NCBI GenBank assembly: GCA_013140715.1
Contig: JABFSG010000005.1
Location: 25,576-89,575 of the forward strand
From: Nitrospiraceae bacterium
Lineage (GTDB): Bacteria; Nitrospirota; Nitrospiria; Nitrospirales; Nitrospiraceae
Length of the DNA stretch: 64,000 nt
Reading direction: 5' to 3'
The translations under genes and the position numbers were made by a program. Positions within the stretch are counted from its first letter, which is position 1. Each line of letters starts with the position of its first letter. This document shows, piece after piece, positions 50,743 to 59,521 of the stretch. The notes beneath the pieces are model-generated. The model was not told the origin of the DNA. It saw only the letters and a program-made list of their open reading frames with translations, and made no database searches.

Positions 50743-51191
50743 GGCAGGGATGTAAGATGGGACCCTTGTGGACTCGAATGGTCGACGAGGGTAAACAAGG
50801 GAGGCCCACCTCCGAGCGTGGAGCGATTCATATGTTCCCAGATGAAATGGCGCAGCCTGGTCAGTTCTCGTGCCGTGACGCGAAGGAATTCGATTCCGTA
50901 TTCCTTCTCCTCGGCCCAGACCACTCGAACCTCTGAGATAAGAACCGGCCGGGATGTCTCAGAGATCGTCAGGTAGAGAGCCCAGGTACTGCCGATGGAC
51001 AATGTCTCGGTACAGCAGATTTTGCAGCCGGTTTCGGATAGGTTGGGGGCCATCCCATTGCCAAGTTGAAATCTATCTGTTGCTGAAAAGCGGGCCACGA
51101 CCTCAACCGAAGCTCGCTGAGCTCCTCTGAGGTCAGTGCCCTGGATTTTAGAGTCGTTGGCCGCTTGTTTACCTACCCGTCGTCGTTCCAT
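50739..51191 (-). CDS. PilZ-domain protein 1 of the four-gene cluster
   Basis: The 150-aa protein carries one PilZ domain with RGAQR (RxxxR) near residue 22 and NLSETGCKI (N-x-S-x-x-G) near 53, so cyclic-di-GMP binding is plausible. GGGAGT precedes ATG 51191. The stop codon and last base pairs come from the terminal repeat of R5, so the original C-terminus may have been altered by insertion. Confidence 0.75.
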   Translation of the reverse strand: MERRRVGKQAANDSKIQGTDLRGAQRASVEVVARFSATDRFQLGNGMAPNLSETGCKICCTETLSIGSTWALYLTISETSRPVLISEVRVVWAEEKEYGIEFLRVTARELTRLRHFIWEHMNRSTLGGGPPLFTLVDHSSPQGSHLTSLP

Positions 51192-51220
51192 TATTGTGTA
51201 CTCCCATGACAATGGCCAAT

Positions 51221-51604
51221 CTAATCGGAAGATGTCAGGTTCGACCGCAAGAAATAGCGGAGCCGGTTTTGTTCTCGTAGGTTCATCTTCAGGATCTCAA
51301 CTCCGAACCGGTGTCCTGATGTCCAAGCCACCCTCGTCTCCATCACAAACAGCGGATCTTGTCCTGGAAGATAAAGAAAAATCATGAGCTCCATCCCCGG
51401 CCGGACCAAGGTGTTACCACGAACCCCTAATCCCGTTGAGGAAAGATCTGTGACCATGCCATCGCCCATCAGGACATCGCCGGAACCGTTTTGAGCCGAG
51501 TACATCAACCCAAATTCAACTGGCGGCCTATGGCTTTGCCTCCGATTGGGCGTTTCTAGGACAGACTGAAGCCGGTTTCCTGATGCGATCTGTGCTCGTT
51601 TCAT
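51221..51604 (-). CDS. PilZ-domain protein 2 of the cluster
   Basis: The 127-aa protein has NRRQSHRPPVEFGLMYS (RRxxxR-like) and DLSSTGLGVRGN (D-x-S-x-x-G). AGGAGGT precedes the ATG. It is closest in sequence to the next PilZ gene: both have DLSS-x-G-x-G-I/V-RGN, suggesting tandem duplication. Confidence 0.78.
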   Translation of the reverse strand: MKRAQIASGNRLQSVLETPNRRQSHRPPVEFGLMYSAQNGSGDVLMGDGMVTDLSSTGLGVRGNTLVRPGMELMIFLYLPGQDPLFVMETRVAWTSGHRFGVEILKMNLREQNRLRYFLRSNLTSSD

Positions 51605-51627
51605 GACAGCACCTCCTGGTTACGGTT

Positions 51628-52026
51628 TCAGATGCAACGGTCCTGGTCTAAGTGGGTGATGCGATTCCACAAGAAGCATTGCAGATGAGTTTTTCCCTCC
51701 GGCTTCATTGGTTCCAGTTCCAGTCCGAATTGATGTCCTGTAACCCAGGAGACCCGGCTCTGGGCAATGCACAGAGCCTCTTCCATTCCAGGAAGGTCGA
51801 CAAAGAGGGCTATCCTCAAGCCGGGTGTGACCGCTCGATTCCCGCGAATACCGATCCCGCCCGATGAAAGGTCGGTGACGATGCCGTTGCCAATCAGTAT
51901 CTGGCCATCGTCCATACTGGAATAGAGCAGCGAGAAGAGTGCCGGGGTACGGCTGTCATGGCGACGATCTGATTCACCAGGGAATCCAGTGACTGTGGTA
52001 AAGGGAGTCGCGAAGTGAACACGCAT
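51628..52026 (-). CDS. PilZ-domain protein 3 of the cluster
   Basis: The 132-aa protein has SDRRHDSRTPALFSLLYSS and DLSSGGIGIRGN, a clear PilZ domain similar to protein 2. I prefer ATG 52026, which has GGAG at ideal spacing; ATG 52038 is also in frame. Genes 1-4 are separated by 16-29 bp and are likely one transcript. Confidence 0.78.
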   Translation of the reverse strand: MRVHFATPFTTVTGFPGESDRRHDSRTPALFSLLYSSMDDGQILIGNGIVTDLSSGGIGIRGNRAVTPGLRIALFVDLPGMEEALCIAQSRVSWVTGHQFGLELEPMKPEGKTHLQCFLWNRITHLDQDRCI

Positions 52027-52054
52027 GATTTTCTCCATGCCCTTAGATCGGGCG

Positions 52055-52471
52055 TTAGACGATCCGGAATGCCGTTCGCCGATGGTCTAGGGTCGATAGG
52101 CTGATATTTTTAAAGATCACGTCCTGCAGTCGTTTCCGTTCATCCGATGACAGCTTAGGAAATTTAACGGAAAAGGAGTCTTTGGCGACCCAGGAGACGA
52201 GGGAATCGACGAGTCGCATGGGGGCTTGCCCATCCTCCAGATAGAGGAGAAGAGTGAGGCGGCAACCCAGTGAAATTGTGGCCGTACACAAGATTTTACA
52301 GCCGGTTTTGGAGAGGTTTTTCAGATCTCCCTCTCCTGTGACGATTCGCGCGCCTTCCGTTCCGGAATAGGCCACTCGGTACCGGATTGGAATCCGTTCG
52401 GCATAGCGTCGGTCCAAAAGAGAATGAGCCTTCTGATCGTTGGCCTTGTATTGAGGGTGGGCCGGTTTCAT
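52055..52471 (-). CDS. PilZ-domain protein 4 of the cluster
   Basis: The 138-aa protein has LDRRYAERIPIRYRVAYSG and NLSKTGCKILCTATIS, matching protein 1 in the latter motif (N-LS-x-TGCKI-CT). GGAG lies 6 nt before ATG 52471; a longer frame to 52537 is possible. As first gene of the set it probably has the promoter upstream, in 52472-52754, a stretch with no other feature. Confidence 0.76.
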   Translation of the reverse strand: MKPAHPQYKANDQKAHSLLDRRYAERIPIRYRVAYSGTEGARIVTGEGDLKNLSKTGCKILCTATISLGCRLTLLLYLEDGQAPMRLVDSLVSWVAKDSFSVKFPKLSSDERKRLQDVIFKNISLSTLDHRRTAFRIV

Positions 52472-52754
52472 CGGTGTCTCCGTAACAACCTTCACCGTAT
52501 CTTCTCTGTCCCTTGCGACAGCTTGAGAGTACCGCACCCAAGAATTTCAACCATCCCTCAGGAGGGGGGATTTCTGTCCCACCAGAAGGGGGGGATGGCC
52601 ATGGAGATGGCCTCGCTGAATCGTTCGGCTTGTGGGAACCGCTGGAGACTCGGTATGTGACGATATTCCCTATGGCTGAATGTCAGGAGGCGCTACGCTG
52701 CTGCAACCAGTGGAATGGTTAAGGGAAAGCCGGGCTGGTGAGGGGTGGAAACTG

Positions 52755-53294
52755 TCAAAAAACGGTAGCTGAGTTGCCTTCGGTGATTTTTCGGCGGAGC
52801 TCCTGGCTCTCGAAAAAGATAATGCCGCGATCGGTTTCGGCCTCGTAACGGAGTGTCACGTCGGTTTCAAACCCAGTCCAGCTGTGAAATTTGACAGGGC
52901 CGCCTGCGATCTGTCCCGGGGTGCGGTCGAGGGAACCATAAAGAGATTGGAGATAGGCGAGAATCTGATCGTGGGTTGCCTTGCCTTGGTAGCGGACGGT
53001 GACACGCGCGAATTGGCCGTCGGAGGTCACAAATCGCATGGAGTCAACTTTCACCGGACCGAGCGAAGGAGTCCCGGTCTTCAGCTCATAGGTTTGCGAC
53101 CGACCGGCGTCCTCGACTTTTTTGAAGGTGTCGGTTTCCAAAAATGTCGCACCCCAGGGAATTCCTTCGAACCCGTTCGGATCGTTTTGCATCGGTATTG
53201 CAAAGGCCAGGGTGCCCTGCAGGATACATGAGAGGAACAGGCAGATGGGGAAGGCACGACGGATCCAAAGGGCGGTGAGGGGGCGGTGAGCCAT
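52755..53294 (-). CDS. Secreted hypothetical protein, paralogue B
   Basis: The 179-aa protein has a signal peptide (FPICLFLSCILQGTLAFA). It shares with the preceding gene NDPNGFEGIPWGATF, FARVTVRYQGKATHDQILAYLQSLYGSLDRTPGQ and a C-terminal ERGIIFFES-type segment. The pair is a tandem duplication. The family is not recognised. A periplasmic role is likely from the signal peptide. Confidence 0.7.
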   Translation of the reverse strand: MAHRPLTALWIRRAFPICLFLSCILQGTLAFAIPMQNDPNGFEGIPWGATFLETDTFKKVEDAGRSQTYELKTGTPSLGPVKVDSMRFVTSDGQFARVTVRYQGKATHDQILAYLQSLYGSLDRTPGQIAGGPVKFHSWTGFETDVTLRYEAETDRGIIFFESQELRRKITEGNSATVF

Positions 53295-53298
53295 TCAA

Positions 53299-53832
53299 TT
53301 ACTCGGCGGAGTCGGTAATATGATCGTTGAACCGAGGGGCCAGGGTGCGGCTGTCGATAAAAATAAATCCACGCTCCGTATTCGCGTGATAGGTCAAGCT
53401 AATCTCGGTGTCAGTCCCGCGCCAAACATACTGTTGGTTGAGCCCCCGCATCATTTGCCCTGGGACGCGTTCAAGGGAACCGAATTGGCGTTCCAGATGG
53501 GTGAGGATTTGCTTGTGCCGATCGTCGCCCTGGTAGCGGATGGTCACGCGGGCGAATTGTTCATCGACCGATAAGAAGTGAAGGCTTTCAACCGGAACCC
53601 CGGCAAACGACGGCTGGGTATCCCTCGATTGATATTCGCTCACATGTGGACCTGCTTTTGCAATTTGCAAGTCCGGTCTCGTGGCCAGGGTTGTCCCCCA
53701 AGTAAGATTCTGAAAACCGTTTGGATCGTTCACCATCGGCACAGCATGGGCTGGAAAGGGGTAATTCATACAGAACAAGAGCCCTAGCAGAGCAAGGTGC
53801 CGGCCTGGCTGATATCGCTGTCGTCTGATCAT
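53299..53832 (-). CDS. Secreted hypothetical protein, paralogue A
   Basis: The 177-aa protein has a signal peptide (LALLGLLFCMNYPFPAHA) and the same blocks as its neighbour: NDPNGFQNLTWGTTL, FARVTIRYQGDDRHKQILTHLERQFGSLERVPGQ, and ERGFIFIDSRTL. ATG 53832 begins the signal peptide; the frame is open far upstream as an artefact of the opposite gene. The two paralogues are 4 bp apart. Confidence 0.72.
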   Translation of the reverse strand: MIRRQRYQPGRHLALLGLLFCMNYPFPAHAVPMVNDPNGFQNLTWGTTLATRPDLQIAKAGPHVSEYQSRDTQPSFAGVPVESLHFLSVDEQFARVTIRYQGDDRHKQILTHLERQFGSLERVPGQMMRGLNQQYVWRGTDTEISLTYHANTERGFIFIDSRTLAPRFNDHITDSAE

Positions 53833-53882
53833 GCTCAGAACGCTACCATGGTCGGTTACATGCTGCAACTGTCCCAGTTTTG

Positions 53883-53912
53883 TTGAGAATGTCTTGAGGC
53901 ATAGCTTATAAT
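53883..53912 (+). promoter_or_regulatory. Sigma70-type promoter of the phosphonate-like cluster
   Basis: TTGAGA, an 18-bp spacer and a perfect TATAAT lie 44 bp upstream of ATG 53956. This is the best-looking promoter in the window. Confidence 0.65.
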
Positions 53913-53955
53913 GCGCGGGTTTTTCGGGGTCTATTCGGAGTGGAGAAACGGCACG

Positions 53956-54453
53956 ATGATTGAAAGCGATGTGTTCGTCCAAGCGTTGCAAGATATTGGG
54001 GTGGATTTCTACACGGGGGTTCCGGATTCGATCCTTGGCGGCATCATTGCCGAGTTGATGGAGCGGCGTCTCTATACCCCGGCTGTTCGGGAAGATGAGG
54101 CGGTTGCGATGGCTGCCGGGGCCTATATGTCCGGCAAGGTCCCCGCCGTGCTGATGCAGAATTCCGGACTGGGCACATCCCTCAACACCCTCATTTCGTT
54201 GAACATGATTTATTGCCAGCCCTGTATTCTCATCGTGTCTTGGCGCGGATACCAAGGCAAGGACGCGCCGGAACATCTGGTCATGGGCGAGGTGATGCCG
54301 CAGTTTCTCGACACGATGAAGATCCCCCATCGGACTCTGTCGGAAAAAACGGCGATTGAGGATCTGAAATGGCTGGCGGAGACCTTTATGAAGCAACGTA
54401 TTCCAGTTGCGCTCCTGATTACGAAGGGTGTTGTGAAGGGATTGCACCCATGA
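53956..54453 (+). CDS. Phosphonopyruvate/sulfopyruvate decarboxylase, alpha (N-terminal) subunit
   Basis: The 165-aa protein matches the N-terminal TPP-pyrimidine domain of phosphonopyruvate decarboxylase: DFYTGVPDSILGGIIAEL, REDEAVAMAAGAYMSGK (with the catalytic Glu) and QNSGLGTSLNTLISLN. The enzyme converts phosphonopyruvate to phosphonoacetaldehyde. It is split from its C-terminal half, as in archaeal ComDE. A GGAG precedes the ATG. A sulfopyruvate substrate is a formal alternative; the downstream cytidylyltransferase favours phosphonate. Confidence 0.8.
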   Translation: MIESDVFVQALQDIGVDFYTGVPDSILGGIIAELMERRLYTPAVREDEAVAMAAGAYMSGKVPAVLMQNSGLGTSLNTLISLNMIYCQPCILIVSWRGYQGKDAPEHLVMGEVMPQFLDTMKIPHRTLSEKTAIEDLKWLAETFMKQRIPVALLITKGVVKGLHP

Positions 54454-55028
54454 GGCCAGAGCAAGGAACGATGCAGAGCCGAGCGATGGCGATGGCGGCC
54501 TTGTTGGAGCTCCTCACTGATCAGCCGGTGATTATTTGCAACGGGTTTCCCTCGCGTGAAGCCTACAAAATTGCCGACCGTCCGACCCATTTCTATATGA
54601 TCGGATCCATGGGAAATGCGCCGGCCATCGCGCTTGGTGTTGCGGTTGCCAAGCCGAATAAGCAGGTGGTCGTGTTCGATGGGGACGGCAATGTGTTGAT
54701 GGGTATGGGAACCTTGGCGACGGTCGGCGCCTTGAGGCCGAAAAATTTTATTCACGTGGTCTTCGACAATGAAGTCTACGGCACGACGGGAAACCAACCG
54801 ACAATTTCCAACGTGGTTCCGCTTGAAAAGGTGGCGAAGGCGGCCGGGTATGTGAATGTCGAGCGGGTGCGGGAACGGGAAGACCTCGTCTACGAGTTCA
54901 AGGACATGCTAAAGAAAGACGGGCCGAGCATGTTGCTGGTGAAAGTCAACGAGATGGTAGAGGATGTCGGGCGGGTGATGCTCGATCCGCCGGATATTAC
55001 CAAGCGGTTCATGAAAGCGATACAATAA
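54450..55028 (+). CDS. Phosphonopyruvate/sulfopyruvate decarboxylase, beta (C-terminal) subunit
   Basis: The 192-aa protein holds the TPP-diphosphate-binding motif GDG-x24-N (VVVFDGDGNVLMGMGTLATVGALRPKNFIHVVFDN) and GSMGNAPAIALGVAVA. Its ATG overlaps the alpha-subunit stop. With the alpha subunit it forms a complete TPP-dependent decarboxylase. An R2 repeat follows the stop. Confidence 0.8.
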   Translation: MRPEQGTMQSRAMAMAALLELLTDQPVIICNGFPSREAYKIADRPTHFYMIGSMGNAPAIALGVAVAKPNKQVVVFDGDGNVLMGMGTLATVGALRPKNFIHVVFDNEVYGTTGNQPTISNVVPLEKVAKAAGYVNVERVREREDLVYEFKDMLKKDGPSMLLVKVNEMVEDVGRVMLDPPDITKRFMKAIQ

Positions 55029-55030
55029 GC

Positions 55031-55111
55031 GATCGAGCCGCTCCCTTGCTCGCGCAACGCGCGGCTTGGGAAAGCCCTCGTTGGACGCGCGCAGTCGGAG
55101 CGGTCTCGATC
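55031..55111. repeat. R2-family palindromic repeat
   Basis: The core GCTCGCGCAACGCGCGGCTTGG...CTCGTTGGACGCGCGCAG is flanked by GATCGAGCCGCTCC and GGAGCGGTCTCGATC. It begins 3 bp after a TAA stop and lies inside the phosphonate-like operon. Confidence 0.8.
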
Positions 55112-55142
55112 ACTTATTTGGGGTGAGGGGAAGAGCGACGAA

Positions 55143-56225
55143 ATGATCTTATTGAATCCAGGGCCGGTGAATGTCTCGGAGCGGGTGCGGCAGGCGCTGT
55201 TGCGTCCGGACGTCTGCCATCGGGAATCGGAGTTTACGGAACTGTTGCACGGGATTCAGGCGAAGCTACTGAAACTCTTTGTGCCGGGGGCGGAAGCGGA
55301 TTATGCAGCGGTGGTCCTGACCGGATCGGGCACTGCGGCGGTCGAGTCGGCCGTCATGTCGGCGCTCCCGCACGGCAAACGGATGTTGGTACTCAACAAC
55401 GGTGTGTATGGCGAGCGTATTTCTCAGATGGTCGGCCTCTATCGCCTGGGGGTGTCCGAACTCAAATACGATTGGACGACAAGACCGGATCCTGAACGGT
55501 TGCGGTTGGCGTTGCGACAACATCCTGAAGCCCACGCGGTCGGCATGGTCTATCATGAGACGACCACCGGACTCATCAATCCAGTCAAGGAGATTGCGGA
55601 CGTCGTCGACAGCCAGAATCGGGTATTTATCCTGGACGCGGTCAGTGCGTTAGCGGGGGAGCCGCTGGATATCGCCGGGTCTCACATCTATATGGTGGCC
55701 GGTACAGCCGGAAAATGCATCCAGGGATTTCCGGGTGTGTCCTTCGTGCTCGTCCGCAAGGGGTTTCTGGAGCGGATGCGGGCCTACCCCAGACGCTCGA
55801 TCTATTTGCATCTCACTCAATATGTGGATGACCAGGGCCGTGGAACGATTCCCTTCACGCCGGCTGTGCAGGTCTACTATGCGTTCGACGAAGCGTTGAA
55901 CGAACTCATGGAGGAGGGGATAGCCAAGCGGATTCAGCGCTATAAGAAATCGGCGACTCTCATTCGAGACCGCATGGCGAAACTCGGTGTGAAGCCGCTT
56001 CTGACTCCCGAAAGATATTCCAACACGATTACGTCCTATCATCTTCCAGAGGGTATCGTCTATCGGTCGTTGCACGATCGATTAAAAGAAGCGGGCTATG
56101 TGATCTATGCGGGGCAAGGTCAACTCGAAAGCAAGATTTTCCGTGTGGCGAATATGGGCGCCCTCACCGAGGCGCAGTTGGCCGGATTTCTCGATGCATT
56201 CGAAGGGATTTGCGGCGCGGCATGA
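55143..56225 (+). CDS. phnW: PhnW-like class V aminotransferase (2-aminoethylphosphonate-forming)
   Basis: The 360-aa PLP enzyme belongs to the PhnW/serine-pyruvate aminotransferase group. The N-terminal LLNPGPVNVSERVRQAL and the PLP-lysine region VAGTAGKCIQGFPGVSFVLVRK match 2-aminoethylphosphonate:pyruvate aminotransferase. In this setting it would aminate phosphonoacetaldehyde to 2-aminoethylphosphonate (AEP). The stop overlaps the next start (ATGA). A different class V transaminase activity cannot be excluded. Confidence 0.8.
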   Translation: MILLNPGPVNVSERVRQALLRPDVCHRESEFTELLHGIQAKLLKLFVPGAEADYAAVVLTGSGTAAVESAVMSALPHGKRMLVLNNGVYGERISQMVGLYRLGVSELKYDWTTRPDPERLRLALRQHPEAHAVGMVYHETTTGLINPVKEIADVVDSQNRVFILDAVSALAGEPLDIAGSHIYMVAGTAGKCIQGFPGVSFVLVRKGFLERMRAYPRRSIYLHLTQYVDDQGRGTIPFTPAVQVYYAFDEALNELMEEGIAKRIQRYKKSATLIRDRMAKLGVKPLLTPERYSNTITSYHLPEGIVYRSLHDRLKEAGYVIYAGQGQLESKIFRVANMGALTEAQLAGFLDAFEGICGAA

Positions 56226-56941
56226 AAGCCATCATCCTCGCAGCAGGGGTCGGGAAGCGTCTGTGGCAGGTCACGCAGCATCGCCCGAAGTGTCTCATCG
56301 AAATCGGAGGGCGGACCCTCCTGCGTCGCTACCTCACATCACTCAGGAGCGTCGGGGTTCAGCGCGTCGACATGGTTGTGGGCTACAAAGAGGACATGAT
56401 TCGAGCCGCGGTGGCAGCGGATTCCTGCGGTGTGCGCGTAAATTTCCTCGTCAACGAACAGTTTCACCGAGGCAGCATTTCTTCGCTCTGGATCGCGCGG
56501 GAAGCGTTAGATGACGACGCGATCGTGATGGATGCCGATGTGCTTTTCCATCAAGAGATCTTGCGTCGCTTGGTGCAATCCCCCTATGAAAACGCGTTGC
56601 TCATGGATGATACGGTCAAACAGACGGGGGAAGAGTGCATGGTGGTAGTTGAAGGGGGGCGTGTGATTGCGTTGACGAAGAAGATGCCGTTGCATTATGA
56701 CTATGCCGGTGAAGGCGTGGGGTTTCTCAAGGTCCGGCATGTCGATACGCAACATGTGGTGGCGTCGCTCAAGACCCATGTGGATCGCGAGGCTTGGCAG
56801 ATGGAATACGAGGATGCGCTTGTAGGGTTTTTTCGGGACGTCAAAGTCGGACATGAGAAAATCGGCGGGCTCCCCTGGACCGAAATCGATTTTATAGAGG
56901 ATGTGTCGAAAGCGGAGCGGGAGGTGTTGCCGAAACTGTAA
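56222..56941 (+). CDS. PntC-like CTP:phosphonate cytidylyltransferase
   Basis: The 239-aa protein is an NTP-transferase with the signature IILAAGVGKRLWQVTQHRPKCLIEIGG (GxGxR...PK) and the metal-binding DADV near residue 105. The C-terminal EYEDALVGFFRD...PWTEIDFIEDVSKAE fits the PntC/LicC group, which activates AEP or phosphocholine as CMP conjugates. It is coupled to phnW by an ATGA overlap. CMP-AEP as product is inferred from the neighbours. Confidence 0.78.
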   Translation: MKAIILAAGVGKRLWQVTQHRPKCLIEIGGRTLLRRYLTSLRSVGVQRVDMVVGYKEDMIRAAVAADSCGVRVNFLVNEQFHRGSISSLWIAREALDDDAIVMDADVLFHQEILRRLVQSPYENALLMDDTVKQTGEECMVVVEGGRVIALTKKMPLHYDYAGEGVGFLKVRHVDTQHVVASLKTHVDREAWQMEYEDALVGFFRDVKVGHEKIGGLPWTEIDFIEDVSKAEREVLPKL

Positions 56942-57039
56942 AAGCGGGGGTCGTGGGATAACGGGGTAATCGGGATATCGGCTGTTGGGAGCCGGGGTGA
57001 TGGGAATAGCTCTTCCCTGTATGCAACGATAGGGCGATC

Positions 57040-58467
57040 ATGAGCGAGAGCCTCATACAAAAACGTGCCGAGGTGCAGGGGTTGAGCACTGCGATTCTCC
57101 TGCCGTCGTTGAGCCTGTTCGGCGAGCCTGCCGGATTGGATGCCGATGAGGTAGGTCCACTGACCAGCGTTGTCGGCATCGGTCTTTTTCAGCGGGCGGT
57201 GCTGACCCTGCAGCGAGCCGGTATCAGACAACTCATGGTATTGGTCGGGCCGGAGGAGAATCAGCTCCGCCAGGCTCTGTGCAAAGGGCCGCGTGTGACG
57301 ATCCCTGTGCGCTGGATGCCGATTCGTGAGTTTCCGCTGGATGATCCTCGCACGTGGGAAGCGCTGGCTGCCGAAGTTCGGGGTTTCTGCCTCCTGTCCG
57401 GTGTGCAGGCCGTGTTTGCGAGCTCCTTGGTCGAGAGCCTGCGCCAGGAGGTGCAGGAGGGGCAGGCAATCGTTGTGGCACGGGCCGATAGTGGTCGAGA
57501 TCGGCGGCCACGTCAGACGAATTTGCGTGTAAAGGTGCGGTCTGGTCGGTTGCTTTCGATGACGTCGAGGCCGGACGATTCCACATTGGTCGTCACCGAT
57601 CTGGTAGTGCTACCGGCCAGTTTCATGAGTGTTGTCGGTCAAGCCAGCGGAGAGGCCGGCACGGTGCCGATTCGTCGATGGCTCGAACGGGCCGCAGTGG
57701 ACGGGCATGTGCGGGTCTTGTCCACAGAAATGAACCGGTCTCACTGGTATCAAGGCGTGCGCGACGCTGCCGATGTGAAGGTCGCTGAGAAAAAACTCTT
57801 CAATTCCCTCAAGGGCGAGTTCGAAGGGTTCGTCGACCGGTTTTTCAATCGTAAGATCTCCCGCTGGTTCACGCGTATTTTCCTTGCCATAGGCTTCTCG
57901 CCGAATGTCATCACTGTCCTGGCAAGCCTGGTTGGGTTGGGCGCGGCCGCCTGCTTTGGCACTGGGACCTACAATGCCGGCATCGTTGCTGCGCTATTGT
58001 TTCAGCTGGCGGCGATCATCGATTGCTGCGACGGTGAAGTGGCCAGGCTGACGTTCACCGAATCTCCGTTCGGGGCTTGGCTCGATATCGCGATGGACAA
58101 CGTGGTGCACATGGCGATCTTTGCCGGCATTGCGGTCGGCTCGTACCAGCATTTGGCGGGAGGCGAAGGGGCCTGGATTCCTCTTGCCCTGGGCGCGGCC
58201 GCGGTTTTGGGAAATGGGCTTTCATTCTGGCTTGTCACCAGGGCTCAGAAAATCAAAGCTGCCAGCGGATGGAAGACGCCGGTGCAGGCCGCCTGGTCTG
58301 ATTTCATGCTCAAAAATGTCGCGAGCCGGGACTTCTCCGTCGTTGTGCTGGTCTTTGCGGTGCTAGGCAAGCTCGACTGGTTCCTCTGGATGGCCGCGGT
58401 CGGATCCGTGGTATTCTCAATTCTCATGCTGTGGGTGATCAGACCGTCCGCCAAGTCCCGTGCTTAA
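57040..58467 (+). CDS. CDP-alcohol phosphotransferase with a decayed N-terminal nucleotidyltransferase domain
   Basis: The 475-aa protein has a C-terminal membrane CDP-alcohol phosphatidyltransferase domain. The full motif D-x2-D-G-x2-A-R-x8-G-x3-D-x3-D is readable in DCCDGEVARLTFTESPFGAW-LDIAMD near residues 328-353. The N-terminal 230 residues look like a nucleotidyltransferase fold (FQRAVLTLQRAGIRQLMVLVG) but lack the GxGxR...K signature. It would move a phospho-head-group from a CMP donor to a lipid alcohol. Its stop overlaps the next GTG start. Confidence 0.8.
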   Translation: MSESLIQKRAEVQGLSTAILLPSLSLFGEPAGLDADEVGPLTSVVGIGLFQRAVLTLQRAGIRQLMVLVGPEENQLRQALCKGPRVTIPVRWMPIREFPLDDPRTWEALAAEVRGFCLLSGVQAVFASSLVESLRQEVQEGQAIVVARADSGRDRRPRQTNLRVKVRSGRLLSMTSRPDDSTLVVTDLVVLPASFMSVVGQASGEAGTVPIRRWLERAAVDGHVRVLSTEMNRSHWYQGVRDAADVKVAEKKLFNSLKGEFEGFVDRFFNRKISRWFTRIFLAIGFSPNVITVLASLVGLGAAACFGTGTYNAGIVAALLFQLAAIIDCCDGEVARLTFTESPFGAWLDIAMDNVVHMAIFAGIAVGSYQHLAGGEGAWIPLALGAAAVLGNGLSFWLVTRAQKIKAASGWKTPVQAAWSDFMLKNVASRDFSVVVLVFAVLGKLDWFLWMAAVGSVVFSILMLWVIRPSAKSRA

Positions 58468-59479
58468 GATATTCCTCATTTGTGCCGGCCTCCTTACCCT
58501 TGGGTTCCTCGTCTGGCATATCGGGCCCGATCGCATCTACGATACGGCATCGCAACTTGGCCCTGTCGCACTCCTCGTCCTGCTGATCCCCTCCGTCATC
58601 ATGTACACCATCGACGCGTATGGGTGGAAAATCACGCTTGGTCCCTCGGCGAAGCATATTCCGTTCTGGCGTGTGCTGGCGATCAGAACTGCCGGCGAAG
58701 TGGTGAACATGACCACGCCGACCGCCTACGTCGGGGGCGAACCGATCAAGGCCTATCTGCTCACGAGGCATCGCGTGCCGATGGTGGAGGGGCTTGCCTC
58801 CGTTGTCATTGCGAAAACGACTATGACGCTTGCCGAAGTGGTCTTCATCCTTTTGGGTATTGCGCTCGCGTTTTGGGGAGTCGGCGCCGACGGTTCATCC
58901 GGACAGACTATTGCTGCGGCACTGGTGAGCGTCGGTTTTCTCGTCCTGGTTACTGCGGCCTTTGTGTTTGTGCAGCAGCAAGGACTCTTTACCTCGCTAT
59001 TGAAGTTTGCCCGGAAGATCGGGCTCAAGATTCATTACTTCGAAGTGCGTGAGAAGAAACTGCTCTCGCTGGACCGAACGATCTTAGATTTTTACCGTGA
59101 TAACCGCCTGACCTTTTGTTCCTCCATCGGGCTGTTCTTTGCCGGTTGGATGGCTGAGGCGTTGGAGGTCTACATCATCATCTATCTTCTCGGTGGTCCG
59201 GCCGCGGCGCTCTCTGCCATCTCCATCGGTGCACTGTCCGTCTTCATCAAAAGCGGCACCTTTTTCATCCCCGGCAGTCTTGGCGCTCAAGACGGAGGTA
59301 ATATGCTCTTGTTGAGGGCCTTTGGGTATTCCGATGTTACCGGTATCACCTTTGCGTTACTCCGGCGGTTTCGCGAGTTGGTTTGGATCGGGCTCGGGTT
59401 GTTGTGCTTAACCCTTGCCGGCGGGAGGGCGGCGGTTCTTCGAGAAAGTCACGTCGATGACCTCGAGAGTCGTTCCTGA
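58460..59479 (+). CDS. Flippase-like (LPG-synthase TM / UPF0104) membrane protein, copy 1
   Basis: The 339-aa protein has about eight helices and the UPF0104/HpnL-type signature: AGEVVNMTTPTAYVGGEPIKAYLL and FIKSGTFFIPGSLGAQDGGNMLLL. Family members are proposed lipid flippases. It starts with GTG overlapping the upstream stop. It is one of three copies of identical length, so it probably acts on the lipid made by this cluster. Confidence 0.85.
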   Translation: MLKIFLICAGLLTLGFLVWHIGPDRIYDTASQLGPVALLVLLIPSVIMYTIDAYGWKITLGPSAKHIPFWRVLAIRTAGEVVNMTTPTAYVGGEPIKAYLLTRHRVPMVEGLASVVIAKTTMTLAEVVFILLGIALAFWGVGADGSSGQTIAAALVSVGFLVLVTAAFVFVQQQGLFTSLLKFARKIGLKIHYFEVREKKLLSLDRTILDFYRDNRLTFCSSIGLFFAGWMAEALEVYIIIYLLGGPAAALSAISIGALSVFIKSGTFFIPGSLGAQDGGNMLLLRAFGYSDVTGITFALLRRFRELVWIGLGLLCLTLAGGRAAVLRESHVDDLESRS

Positions 59480-59521
59480 CATCTGTCATTGTTTCGGGTG
59501 ATCCAACTTCCGCGGTGACCC

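Noticed and set aside
53956-55028. Sulfopyruvate decarboxylase for coenzyme M or taurine synthesis
   Set aside because: The split architecture would fit, but the adjacent PhnW-like, PntC-like and CDP-alcohol transferase genes favour phosphonate chemistry. It is kept only as an alternative.
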